Part shown: positions 1 through 9,703 of the stretch, piece by piece
Layout: each line of letters begins with the position of its first letter
Position numbering within the stretch: the stretch's first letter is position 1
NCBI GenBank assembly: GCA_015179125.1
Contig: WHVA01000492.1
Location: 1 to 64,000, forward strand
Length of the DNA: 64,000 nucleotides
Direction of reading: 5' to 3'
From: Gautieria morchelliformis
Taxonomy: Eukaryota > Basidiomycota > Agaricomycetes > Gomphales > Gomphaceae
Notes under the pieces: generated by a model
Databases searched by the model: none
What the model was told of the DNA's origin: nothing
Seen by the model: the letters and a program-made list of their open reading frames with translations, nothing else
Position numbers and translations under genes: made by a program

Positions 1-668
1 AATAACGTCGTATTCAGGAAACGCTGACTAGACATAAACCCATGGTAGCCGAATATCTGGAGGAAAACTATGATCGGGTAAAGTGTGGTGGCCACGTTTC
101 ACAGAATGTCAGCTTATGTTACCCTCGCAGTTTTCAATTCATACACTGCGCTCCTGTTATCTACGAACTACGTCACGAAACGGCAGTCGTTGAAGTTGCT
201 CGGCGAAATTCTTCTAGATCGGGCTAACTTCAATGTCATGACGCGATACATCTCCAATGAAGGTACGTATCCGGAGGTTTGCGCTTGGGTTTCCTGAGGG
301 CTGAAGCTGAACGTCTCAAAGCGAATCTGAAGATGATGATGAATCATTTTCGGGATAAGTCACGCAACATTCAGTTCGAGGCGTTTTACGTTTTCAAGGT
401 TTTTGTCGCCAACCCGAAGAAGCCACCACAGATTGAGTCGATCTTGAGAAGAAACAAAGACAAGCTATTGGCATTTCTGAAGGACTTTCATAATGACAAG
501 GAGGGTACGTTTGGTAGCTCTCGTTGCCCTCAATGCCTGATAATAATGAGCAATGTTGAGCAGACGAGCAATTCAGCGTATGCATCATTTTGTGTTTGTT
601 CCTGCCCAAGCTGACGGAGTATCCAGGATGAGAAGCAATTTCTAATTGTGCAGATACAAGGGTTGTAG
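1..668 (+). CDS. Mo25/HymA (CAB39) scaffold protein, 3' half
   Basis: This is the C-terminal half of a Mo25-family armadillo-like scaffold, which in other eukaryotes activates STE20/GCK-type kinases with STRAD or in the RAM/MOR polarity pathway. The gene enters from the left edge. Visible exons are 18-77, 131-262, 322-504, a 14-nt micro-exon 564-577, and 627-668 (stop). Recognisable family blocks are [53 protein letters not shown] and [13 protein letters not shown], then the conserved acidic D-EQF..DEK tail, which the micro-exon completes. Introns are 49-60 nt with GT-AG ends. One oddity: joining 77 to 131 at the only consensus sites leaves the frame one base short at a T run (131-134). The upstream codons and the start lie outside the window. 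Family assignment is near certain; the state of that junction is not. Confidence 0.93.
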
Positions 669-2715
669 CCCAGCGGCAAACATACCCTCATGCTAGGGAC
701 TTGACTTGCATGTGCTCACATGCACACCAGTGACACGCGCTGCTGCTTCGATGGCCTATCTCACGATCGCATGGACTCTTGCACGTCCGCTTGTCACATT
801 TGCCCTTTTCTGCATACCACCTGTTTCTTTCCTCCCGGCATGCTTGTCTGTGCGGGGCTCTATTCCGGAAGGTTTTAAGGTGGAATCTATTTCAGGATCC
901 GTTATGACTGTCACCTGCCTCTGCTCGTTGTTTCACGTAGCACATATACCTTGCACTGTTCCAGCGTTTTTTCAGGAAACATGTCACGGCGTTGCTGGGT
1001 GTACTAGCGCCGATAATGTATGATTATTGCAGAACTGAGCGCGAGCTGATCGATCGATCTGTCGTTTACTTAGTTGCAGTCTCGTGGATGGAGCCTTGGC
1101 GCCGTTGATCCAAGTTCAGTTCTTACAGAACATGGACCTCCACTGTGGGAAAAATCCCCATCATATCGCGGTCCACGTATTTTTCCACGAATTTTTTCAT
1201 GGTCCAAGGGGTCGCCCGGGCCGCGAACTATCCGTGGGTTATCCAGTCGTGTTGTGCAAACACCAGGTAATCAAAATGTGGAACGTCCCAGAGTTCAGGG
1301 TAGCACCCCATGTATTCACTATACGGATAGCCCACCAGAATACAAGGTGGAATACCTGAGCATTGTGGGGGCAGCATCCAGCAAAATATAACTGAACCCA
1401 CCACTCGCAGGTTACTCATATCAGAATAGGGCCTCACTTGTAAGAAGCATTGCCCATATCAAAATATACTCTACATGTCCATTCTGGCGAGTAGCTCAGG
1501 GTTGTCTATAAACACAGGGCGTACCAGGCCCTTACTCCTGTCAATTATTCCCCATCGCTTGCCTACTCCTATCTTCACATGACTGACCACACAGCTAATA
1601 GCTGTGAGCTCTATGTCTCTCCTTCGCCTGTTTGTCTCTCTATGATATAAGTAAGAGAAAGTCTTAGTATTGTCTCAAGCGTTCTTTTCTCCACCGCCGT
1701 GTTTATCTCATCTACCCTCCCATTCTCCCTTCCCAGATTTATTTGTATTTTACAGTACGGTGTTCCGGCACCAATCCTATAGTCATGACGCTCTCCGACG
1801 ACATTTTCGAGCCTACTGCGCAGCGTCTCAACCTCGTTTCCTCTACTCTTGTTGATTTATTCGAATTGTGGTCCTTTGCATGCCACGATTCAAATAAATT
1901 GACGAGAGTAGGGAAAAAAATCTTGGCATCAGCCTTGCAGTCAGCCAGCAGGTGCGCACAATCCAACATGCGGCTGGCACAGTACAACCAGGAGGAATTC
2001 GGGGACGAGTATCAGGCGGCGGTGTGGACAATTCACCAGGCGTGAATCAGTCCAGCATAGGAGTTGAGAGCAGTGTACAAGGCGCAGGTCAAGTGCCGTG
2101 TCCCGTATAGGTCGAAGTAGAATAATAGTCCGGGGTAGATTTAATGTCCTGACAGCGACTCTCGTCGTTGTATTAAGTTCCTTGTTCTATAGTTCCTTGT
2201 ATCTTACTGCGCTCCTTTGTCCGTTCTCTCTTTTGTGTCCTATACGCGTCATCAGCGCATGCGTCATCGGCTTACGTTAGCAGACCGAAGTGCCGCATCC
2301 ATGCCGCACCGCCCTTTACTCGACATCCCGCAGCCAGAAACATGAGTCACATGGGTGTGGGCAGCATCATATGCGAGCGGTCACGTGATAGCTTAGTGTT
2401 GTCCCGATTTCCCGATTCAACCTTACGCTAAGTAGATCTACATGCTTTAAGTGCTTTGGTGGATCAGCACCCTACCAGCCTATATATCCGCTAACGAGAA
2501 ATATCACTTGAAAACACCGTCATCGATGGAGAGTAACGAAACAAGATCACAGGCTATGACCTGACATCTCGCCGCCTTCCTTATCGCCAGACCATATGCG
2601 ATGGAAGCCCCAGTGGCTGAATGGTTGATGATATGCAGGGCCTGAAGGCCTGAGATGATGCCACCGTCTTGGTGGCTTGCCGTTTAGCATCGTGGAAATA
2701 GGCAGGGACGGTAAC

Positions 2716-2744
2716 CCATGCACACTGACCATCAGTGTGCATGG
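2716..2744. repeat. Perfect hairpin, 13-bp stem, 3-nt loop
   Basis: CCATGCACACTGA at 2716-2728 is followed after a CCA loop by its exact reverse complement at 2732-2744. No gene is adjacent. It may be part of a decayed mobile element. Confidence 0.8.
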
Positions 2745-2868
2745 ATAGCAGAATCATTGAAAACTCATAGGCGGCTGACCCACTAGTTTTCAATTTTCCA
2801 TGCTTCTGCCACTGAAACCACCATTAAAGTTTTTTACTTACTGTAAGTGATTTTGGCATTGAATATTT

Positions 2869-3043
2869 TGTAAATAACCCATTTACATGCATTGCCCTTA
2901 AGGCAACATGCACTACACCACCAGTCGAGTTTGGCCCTTGTGAGAGATTAATGTGACTCTGTCACCGAAACATTGTGATGCTTTGCTTGTGAGAGACTTA
3001 AGAATGCTTCATTAAACATTTCTTCGATGCACTCTCCCACACA
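2869..3043 (+). repeat. Possible solo LTR related to Gypsy-1
   Basis: The segment starts TGTAAATAACCC, the same 12 bases that begin the LTRs of the Gypsy-1 element at 14793 and 23750. It then has a small palindrome around CCCTTAAGG where the Gypsy-1 LTR has one around CCCTTAGGG. A CA end occurs near 3043. I could not find a convincing 5-bp target duplication, and the remaining sequence is not alignable by eye, so this may be coincidence. Confidence 0.3.
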
Positions 3044-3668
3044 TCAATGTTGGGGTTTTTCGCCTATCTCAGCTGTCAGGTACATATGACGTCGCCGGTC
3101 AGTGGCAATGGTAGAGGGGTTGCATTTGCGTGAGTGGGCTCATAACCATACCCCACTTATCTCCCCACCCTTAATGCACTGGCTTCTTCTCCAGATTTAT
3201 GCGCAGCCAAGGACTTTAATTGCGATCACTACGCAAAAAGGTCTCGTTCGCGTAGGCCCCAAATCTGTGCAGCGCGAGCAGGAAGAGGAAACTAAGTCTA
3301 AATTATAGCAATTTATTTCAAGAGTGCGATCGAAATGGAGAGTAATTGGATTTGCTTCAAGGGATTTCTAAGTCTCTGATCTGATTGCGGTCATTCGATG
3401 CTCGCGGCGCCATTCACGCTCATGGTCCATCTCGTCGATTAGGATACCCATGGTCTGTCAGCCAGCTCCCTGTATCCAGTAATCGCGACGTTGACTCCAC
3501 AATTCTCCAGCAATTACGCGTATCTTACTCAAGTGGCGTATGGGGTGCAAACGTGTGAATGGCCAACAGTGTCTCACAGTCGACTCACAGTCGAAAGGCT
3601 TGTATGTCCGAGGCCACTGGTGACAATATGCAATGTCGTGGTTTCGTCGAGGTCTATGTGGTCAATGT

Positions 3669-3742
3669 TAAATTACGGCTTTCAATACATAGCACTCCGA
3701 ACATGCAGGTTCAAAGTGATACGTATTGAAAGCCGTAATTTA
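3669..3742. repeat. Perfect 20-bp inverted repeat with 34-nt loop
   Basis: Arm 3669-3688 (TAAATTACGGCTTTCAATAC) is matched exactly by its reverse complement at 3723-3742. Such a perfect stem outside any gene suggests a small foldback element or a structured transcript. No flanking duplication was recognised. Confidence 0.85.
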
Positions 3743-4039
3743 TACGGTACTTAAAGGCCCCTCCTTTAACGTCATCAATACGGGCATTATTAACATTAGG
3801 TATTCTAACTGCCAGGCAGCTCATCATTGTCAATGCCTGAACAAGCTTGAGGACAGTGCGAAAAGCGTTGACCTTTCTGTGAATTGTGAGTTCAGCACTA
3901 GATATAACAGATTATTGTAATATATTGGGGTACGAGAAGAAATAATATCAGCACTGCAAGTCGAGACGAAGCGACCGACCCCTCGGCCATGCATTGAAGA
4001 AACGCGTATTCAATAATGGGCAGTCCCTGAGGTGTAGGT

Positions 4040-4107
4040 ACAATAAACCGTCGAGCCGGTAACAAACCGTGTAGCCGGTAACAATAAGCCGTGTAGCCGG
4101 TAACAAT
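4040..4107. repeat. Three-copy short tandem repeat
   Basis: Three imperfect units of about 19-22 bases, each containing CCGTGTAGCCGGTAAC or a one- to two-base variant, lie head to tail. A related GTCGAGCCGGTA string recurs once at about 4952, in the second copy of the duplicated block. Confidence 0.75.
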
Positions 4108-4171
4108 ATAATGACAGAGTGGACCTGTGTAGATTTGTAAGTATCTCTTCTATAGAAGATCCTTACCAGGT

Positions 4172-4198
4172 AGTACTGTATTACTATAATACAGTACT
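4172..4198. repeat. Perfect hairpin, 12-bp stem, 3-nt loop
   Basis: AGTACTGTATTA at 4172-4183 pairs exactly with TAATACAGTACT at 4187-4198, separated by CTA. It is AT-rich and lies just downstream of the tandem repeat. Confidence 0.8.
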
Positions 4199-4260
4199 CT
4201 TCTAGTGATATGTAGTCACGCACGACGGCGGCGTCTCCATCGAGAACTCTATAGTATCTC

Positions 4261-5254
4261 ATGCATGCCTATTCTATCCACAACAATCCAAGTCTGGGGC
4301 ATTACACCAGCTGCACATGCTGTTTGACACCGTGACGCCGAGTGTCGCTTTGGGATCTTAAGGTAATCTTCTGATGCTCATGATTGTATAGTGTGCCCTC
4401 GTCCGTTCCTCCCACTCTACCTATGTTCCTCTGCACGCGGCCGATAACCAGTGGGACCGTCATATAATTAACTCCATTCAAGGCGATTAAGAAGGTTCTG
4501 TATTCACTGGATCAGACGAGTCTACTTGTCGATGCGACAACGCGGCGCTGTGCCCACTGTTTCTCGCTCATGTGCGAGCCAACCCACTGCCGGAAACTCG
4601 AGTCTTCCGTGGGCCTGAGGAGAGAGGGGGAAGGTGGAGGGCATGCGGTGTATGACGTGAAGAATATTAGTACCTGGATACGCAGCGTCGAAGGAGACCA
4701 TTACATAATATTGTGATATTTCCCGGACATCTCCTTCCTCAGGCTATTTCCCTCAGTGTCCATTGACAGGAATTAAGCATGCCCGCGTGACCCTACATAC
4801 TATTGGCTGTATCAAAAAGTATGGCCGCATTCAACTTGAAGGCACCCTCCGGCTCGGGCCAGACACAGTGGCATGTGAAAACTAAGCTAGTTCAGAAGAC
4901 AAAGCCAATGGTAGCGTACCTCTAGCTAGGAGGTAACATCCGGTGAGTTGTCGAGCCGGTATTATCATGACAGCGTGAGAGGCGAGCTGTGTGGAATATA
5001 TAATTATCTTTCATCTTCCAGGGCCAAGAGTAACTCTTCCATGATTCAGAAGCGTACTTACTCTACGCACTTGTCATATTTACACACAACGACAATCCAC
5101 CCCATGCATGCCGGTGCCTACGCTGTACAGAACAATCAAGTCTGGGGCTCCATGCTACTCAGCCCTGTTCAACTCTATGGGGCGTCTTTCCGTGCACAAG
5201 TAGCTGCGCATGCTCTTTGACCTCGTGCCCTCCGAGTATCGTACTGGGATCTTA
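4261..5254. repeat. Diverged direct duplication upstream of the decarboxylase
   Basis: Block A (about 4261-4365) and block B (about 5102-5254) share CATGCATGCC, then ACAATC(C)AAGTCTGGGGC, then GC(A/G)CATGCT(G/C)TTTGAC, then TGGGATCTTAA, in the same order and orientation. Block B contains about 45 extra bases in the middle. Block B lies about 150 bp before the start codon at 5408, so it is probably promoter or 5' leader. Block A looks like the leader of a lost or degraded tandem copy. Resemblance may begin earlier (about 4080 versus 4945). Confidence 0.6.
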
Positions 5255-5407
5255 ATCGCCTTGTATTCCCGTGCACAGACCGGTCTGTCATGGTATAAAG
5301 CTAACCATATTCTTGTCCCTCTCATTCGTTGACAATACGGTCTTTGTCGTGCTCAACGCGCACCTTGTCTCGCTAAATTCTCGCCCTCAGCGCATCATCG
5401 GTGTATC

Positions 5408-6756
5408 ATGTCCTCCAGATCCTCGCTGCGTTTGGCCGACCACTTTCGAAAGGGTGGCTGGCTCCCTGCCAGTCGAGAAGTTCTGCAGAAATGGCTCGCT
5501 GATGCCCTCAAAGAATGTGCCGATAATGCCAGTCGAGGAACGTTCACCCTCCTACCCGTAATCGCGGAATTCGAAGCGTTCATCCTGAATAATGCTGAGA
5601 TGTACATGGGGTTCCATCAAATGTTCGAAGGGGCTACTCCACCCTTCGTAAGCAATGCTCTCTTCGTCACTGGCATATAACAACTCATCTCCTCTCCCTC
5701 GCGACCTTCTACCTACAGCCTACTGACTACAAGAAATTATTGTTGCTTTTCAACAAAATTATTCAAGAGGCTCCCACCTACGGGGCCATCGGACCCCCGA
5801 TCTACATGGTCATTTCACAGGCTATGGATACACAAGGTGGCTTCACCACGTTCCTTAGTACCGAATTGAACAAACAGTTCAAGAGGATGTTTGCCCACTG
5901 GGCTGACTTCCTTAACACCGAACATTCACGCTACGTTCTCAATGACAAAGAGGGCGGCTGGTTTAGCGAGCCTGCCTTGATAGAGATGCAAAAGCATTTC
6001 GACGGCCTAACCTTTGATGAAACGTTCGAGTGCCTCCCATATCTTGCCCACAAAGGATTCAGCTCCTGGGAACACTTTTTCAACAGAACCTTTAGACCCC
6101 ATGTGCGCACTCTCGAGTTCCCGGAACGTGACGATATCATTAATGGCGCCTGCGAATCTGTTCTCTACAACATCGCCACTGCCGTGAAGGAACGTGACAC
6201 ATTTTGGTTGAAGGGGGAGCCTTACTCGCTCATGCACATGCTTAACCACGACCCCGATTATGCGGAGCAATTTGTGGGCGGGACCGTCTTCCAAGGTTTC
6301 CTAGAAGTCACGGGCTACCACCGCTGGCACAGTCCCGTCACTGGAACCATCAAGAAGATCGTGCAAATCGAGGGTACTTATTTCGTTCAATCGCCCGCCA
6401 CGTTAGGGGAACCCTCCATGCTGGAAGATTCCGAGGCTGATGTACCTCCCTTCCTGCGCTCGCTCGCCTTCATCACCTCGCTCACCACTCGCGCTCTCAT
6501 TTTCATCGAATCCTCCAACCCCTTGATCGGCTTGATGTGCTTCATGGCCATTGGCATGACAGAGATATCCACCTGCGAGGTTACCGTTCAAGAGAATCAA
6601 CCCATCACCCGGGGCGATCAGCTGGGAATGTTCCACTTCGGCGGGTCTTCGCACGTCCTAGTCTTCCGTCCCGAGACGAACATTACGTTCTTCTCTGAGT
6701 ATGACACGCCTGGTCAACATGTTAAGGTCAGGGCCGCGATTGCGGGAGTCGCATAA
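5408..6756 (+). CDS. PsiD-like / phosphatidylserine decarboxylase-like enzyme
   Basis: This encodes a 425-residue protein from two exons, 5408-5647 and 5719-6756, joined in phase by a 71-nt GT-AG intron. It belongs to the PSD-like decarboxylases that include Psilocybe tryptophan decarboxylase PsiD (439 aa). Matching blocks include GWLPASREVL near the N-terminus, EAPTYGAIGPPIYM (about 90-105), GYHRWHSPVTGTI (about 270), IGMTEISTCEVTV (about 365) and GMFHFGGSSHVLVFRP near 390. The GGSS there is the expected self-cleavage site producing a pyruvoyl cofactor. There is no mitochondrial presequence or membrane anchor, unlike true phosphatidylserine decarboxylases, which points to a soluble enzyme acting on an aromatic amino acid or other small substrate. 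That substrate is inference: no psiH/K/M-like neighbours are seen. The start follows the family's length, and the frame is intact. Confidence 0.9.
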
Positions 6757-9566
6757 GGCACGCTGACGTGAGTTCCCTCATAAACTCACTCGTTATTTTC
6801 TATACTAAAAGTTACTCACAAAGATTAATGTTCAGTGAATGAATGCCTTTAGTATTTGTGTACCAGGAGACATCCTGCAAGCTAGTTCATTGTACATATG
6901 CAAGAAATTTCCCAACTGTTCGACTCTTTCCTTTCAACATTCTCATGTGCACGCGTTGACTTGCTTCTGTATATGTTTGAAATCAATTGAAATACCGTGG
7001 GCACTGAGCTGAGTAAGGAGTTCTCGCGATTGTCACTGAGTAGATGTGCTCGTCTCTGTGGACAGTGTGTGGCAATAGCCACTAATCAAACCCTCAGGTC
7101 TACTACAGTGTGTGCCGGGTGCCACTCTCTTAGTGCGATGTCGTAGCCGAAGATTGTTCGATAGCATGGCGCCGTTCCACGCGTGTTGCATTATACAATG
7201 TGTGCAGGTCCCCTTTGATCCCGCCGTGTACAGCCTGCTGGGGCTGCGGGGTGAGTATCTGGAGAGCGGTGTTGATCAACTCCGTGAGCGCATCGGCGAG
7301 TATTGTACTGTAGTATACCGTATTTCCCGCTCAAGACAGGCAGTCGGTGACTAGCTTAGCGCTGCTAGCTGCAAAGCGAGATTGTGATCATTCATGTCCA
7401 AAAAGAGGGGCATGCTCGTGGGGTGTACTGCCTTGAACGAACCGAGCAGGTTTGTACACATGCTAATTGGCAGGGTACGAGTGCAGGCGGGGGCGGCGCA
7501 CTCGCAACAAAGGTGTTGGGGGTGAACCCAGCATCGCATGCAGTCCCTTCTGAAGGAGTAAGGCGCGGTACAACTCTGTGCTGTGATACAGGCCCAGGGT
7601 AATGAGAAGGATAAACCACACGCCAGCCTGTATGTTCATATTGGATTCGCATCCATGTCCACATGCACAGGGCTCCTGCTTCATCTCCCTTTGGCACATT
7701 CAGCAATATGATCCAGCTACAACAATTGCGGGATATGCATTTATATATATGAGGTATAACTGGCTAAACGTGTGATGGTAAGTCTGACTCTCGAGGCTTA
7801 TTCCCCGCTGTTGATGCTCATCTGCCCCCACGGTGAGCATCCTGGCATGCGATCTGTAAGGAAAATCCTCATATATGCGTAACGACATCGCGCGTAAGGT
7901 GGGAATTGGGAAGCGGAGGAGCTAGACGAGAAACGTAGGGTTCTCTGCGGGTTCGTCGAGTAAACATGAGCTGAGGGTGAGCGAAACACCATGTGTACAA
8001 CCGACTCCGGCGCCGATGCATCTCTCTGTATCATCGAGTTCGCCTCCGAATTAATTGAAGCCTCGGCGCCAGTCGCCTCCCCGTCGGACTCCAGCTGCAA
8101 ATGGGGATTTTGAGCAACGCATCCTCTCGATTGGCAGCAGTCATGCGTGCTCTATACAGCATGCCTAAGTCGAGCCCTTACCCTACGCCGCCCCATCATA
8201 AAGTACCAAGGAACACGACGCCCGCAGCCTTGAAGCCCAAGGTCGCGAGAGGAACAGGCAAAGACAAGAAAGAGTGACGAATTCAAGCTCGTGCAGGCCC
8301 ACGACACAAACACAGAGTTTCGCTAGGATCATATCGTCCGAGTACGGGGCGGCCTGACTAACTCTGCTCCACTTCTCACTCTGATCCTTCTCCGCCTTCC
8401 CCACACGCCTCCACACCCCCGTGGCATTGCATAGCATGTAGTCCCTAAAAGGAACCAATCGTCGACGGGCGTTGCTCCAATCCACGCAATAGACATCACC
8501 AAGGTGCCTCGCCTCGGGGGACGAGGCTTCAAATTATACTTGTTACAGAAGTTAAATTGCCCTTGGAAGAGGAGGAAATGATATGCACATAACCCACATG
8601 GGTAATTAATTGGAGGCCGGCCCTCACTCGAAACTGCGCACACTCGGCATAAGACCAGACTGATGTAACTGAAGCCCTAGGGCCCCACCACCTGCAGGTC
8701 AACACTCCCACCATGCATCGCCGTCGCTAGGATAAGATACGTCCGAAGTAGGGGCGAGGCGAGTCCTGTAGGTCCTGTTGTGAAGAGACTGAGCATCGTG
8801 TTTGTTTGGAACCACGAAGGCACGCCAAACGCGATTATAAGTCTACTGTCTCATAATCTAGTTACCATGGCACGAAAGGAGCCGCAGAGCGTGAAGGCGG
8901 GTCAAAACAACTGAAGAAGGAGCAAAACTCAACCAGTTCAAGCAGCGGAACGACTCACGCGGGTGGTAGGGTACTTGAATTCGATATGCGTCGCGTGTCT
9001 TCGAATGACGCTGGTTTGCAAAGAGGCGTAGGGTGGGTTTGAATGCGAGTCAGCTTACATGTTCTTCTAGGAGACGAGGCGGGGTGGTCGAAGATGATAA
9101 GCGGAGACTTATGTTTTCCGATTTTCAGGTTTCTGGTTTGTTCGCTGCACGCTTCCCCATTTCTACCTTTCCCGGAGACGCATCGTGCGTTGTTCCCAGC
9201 TCAGCAATTTCGCTATATCGCAGCGTAGCTCACGGGATAAGCAGCTTGACAGGTGCATACACCGCTGTCCCTTGCACCACAGTGTTATATACAACCTGAA
9301 CGAAATCACAGACGCTGTGGTCGCGTAGTGTTCGAACGATCAAAGCGTGTGCCACTGGAGGTGCCATGGGCTACAAGCGGGGCAGCTATTATGCGTCGTG
9401 AGCGATGTCGAAGCGGAAATTTGTTTTTCCATCAGGTTTGTCTCCTCATCGATCCAGCTGAGACGTATATATTATCAGTGCCACTCACCCACACCGCCAT
9501 ATATTGCACACGTCCTACCTTCATCTGTGCTCCAGGGGCGGGCGCTCGGCACAACAGGCACTTGGC
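6757..9566. other. No supported gene
   Basis: Short open frames occur on both strands but none shows a family motif or a plausible exon chain. A 35-base string beginning CTAGGATCATATCGTCCGAG near 8321 recurs in diverged form near 8726, so part of 8.3-8.8 kb is an old direct repeat. The right end runs into the LINE target site. Confidence 0.55.
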
Positions 9567-9703
9567 AAGAAATGAGATCAACCAATCCCCTCGCAACCGC
9601 GCAGCAGCCCGGCCACCCCTCCCAACAGCCTTGACCTGGGCCCCAGCACCCGAAGGGGAGACACAGATGGAGCAAACGGGCCGCCCCCACCGACACAACA
9701 GCG

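Larger units (their letters stand above)
669..5407. other. Gene-poor stretch with hairpins and a duplicated block
   Basis: I see no reading frame here with family resemblance or a convincing exon structure; the open frames are short and compositionally random. What can be seen are perfect hairpins near 2.7, 3.7 and 4.2 kb, a possible LTR-like piece at 2.9-3.0 kb, a short tandem repeat at 4.04-4.11 kb, and two diverged copies of a block upstream of the decarboxylase gene. The stretch 669-2700 holds nothing I can name. Confidence 0.6.

Noticed and set aside
1486-1560. Possible tRNA suggested by GAGTAGCTCAGGG (A-box-like)
   Set aside because: No matching B box (GGTTCGANTCC type) within the required distance and no acceptor-stem pairing.
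5408-6756. Part of a psilocybin-type gene cluster
   Set aside because: No PsiK, PsiM, PsiH or transporter homologue is recognisable in the window, and the flanks are repeats.
7392-7706. 104-codon minus-strand open frame
   Set aside because: No motif and random-looking composition; overlapping frames of similar length exist on both strands.
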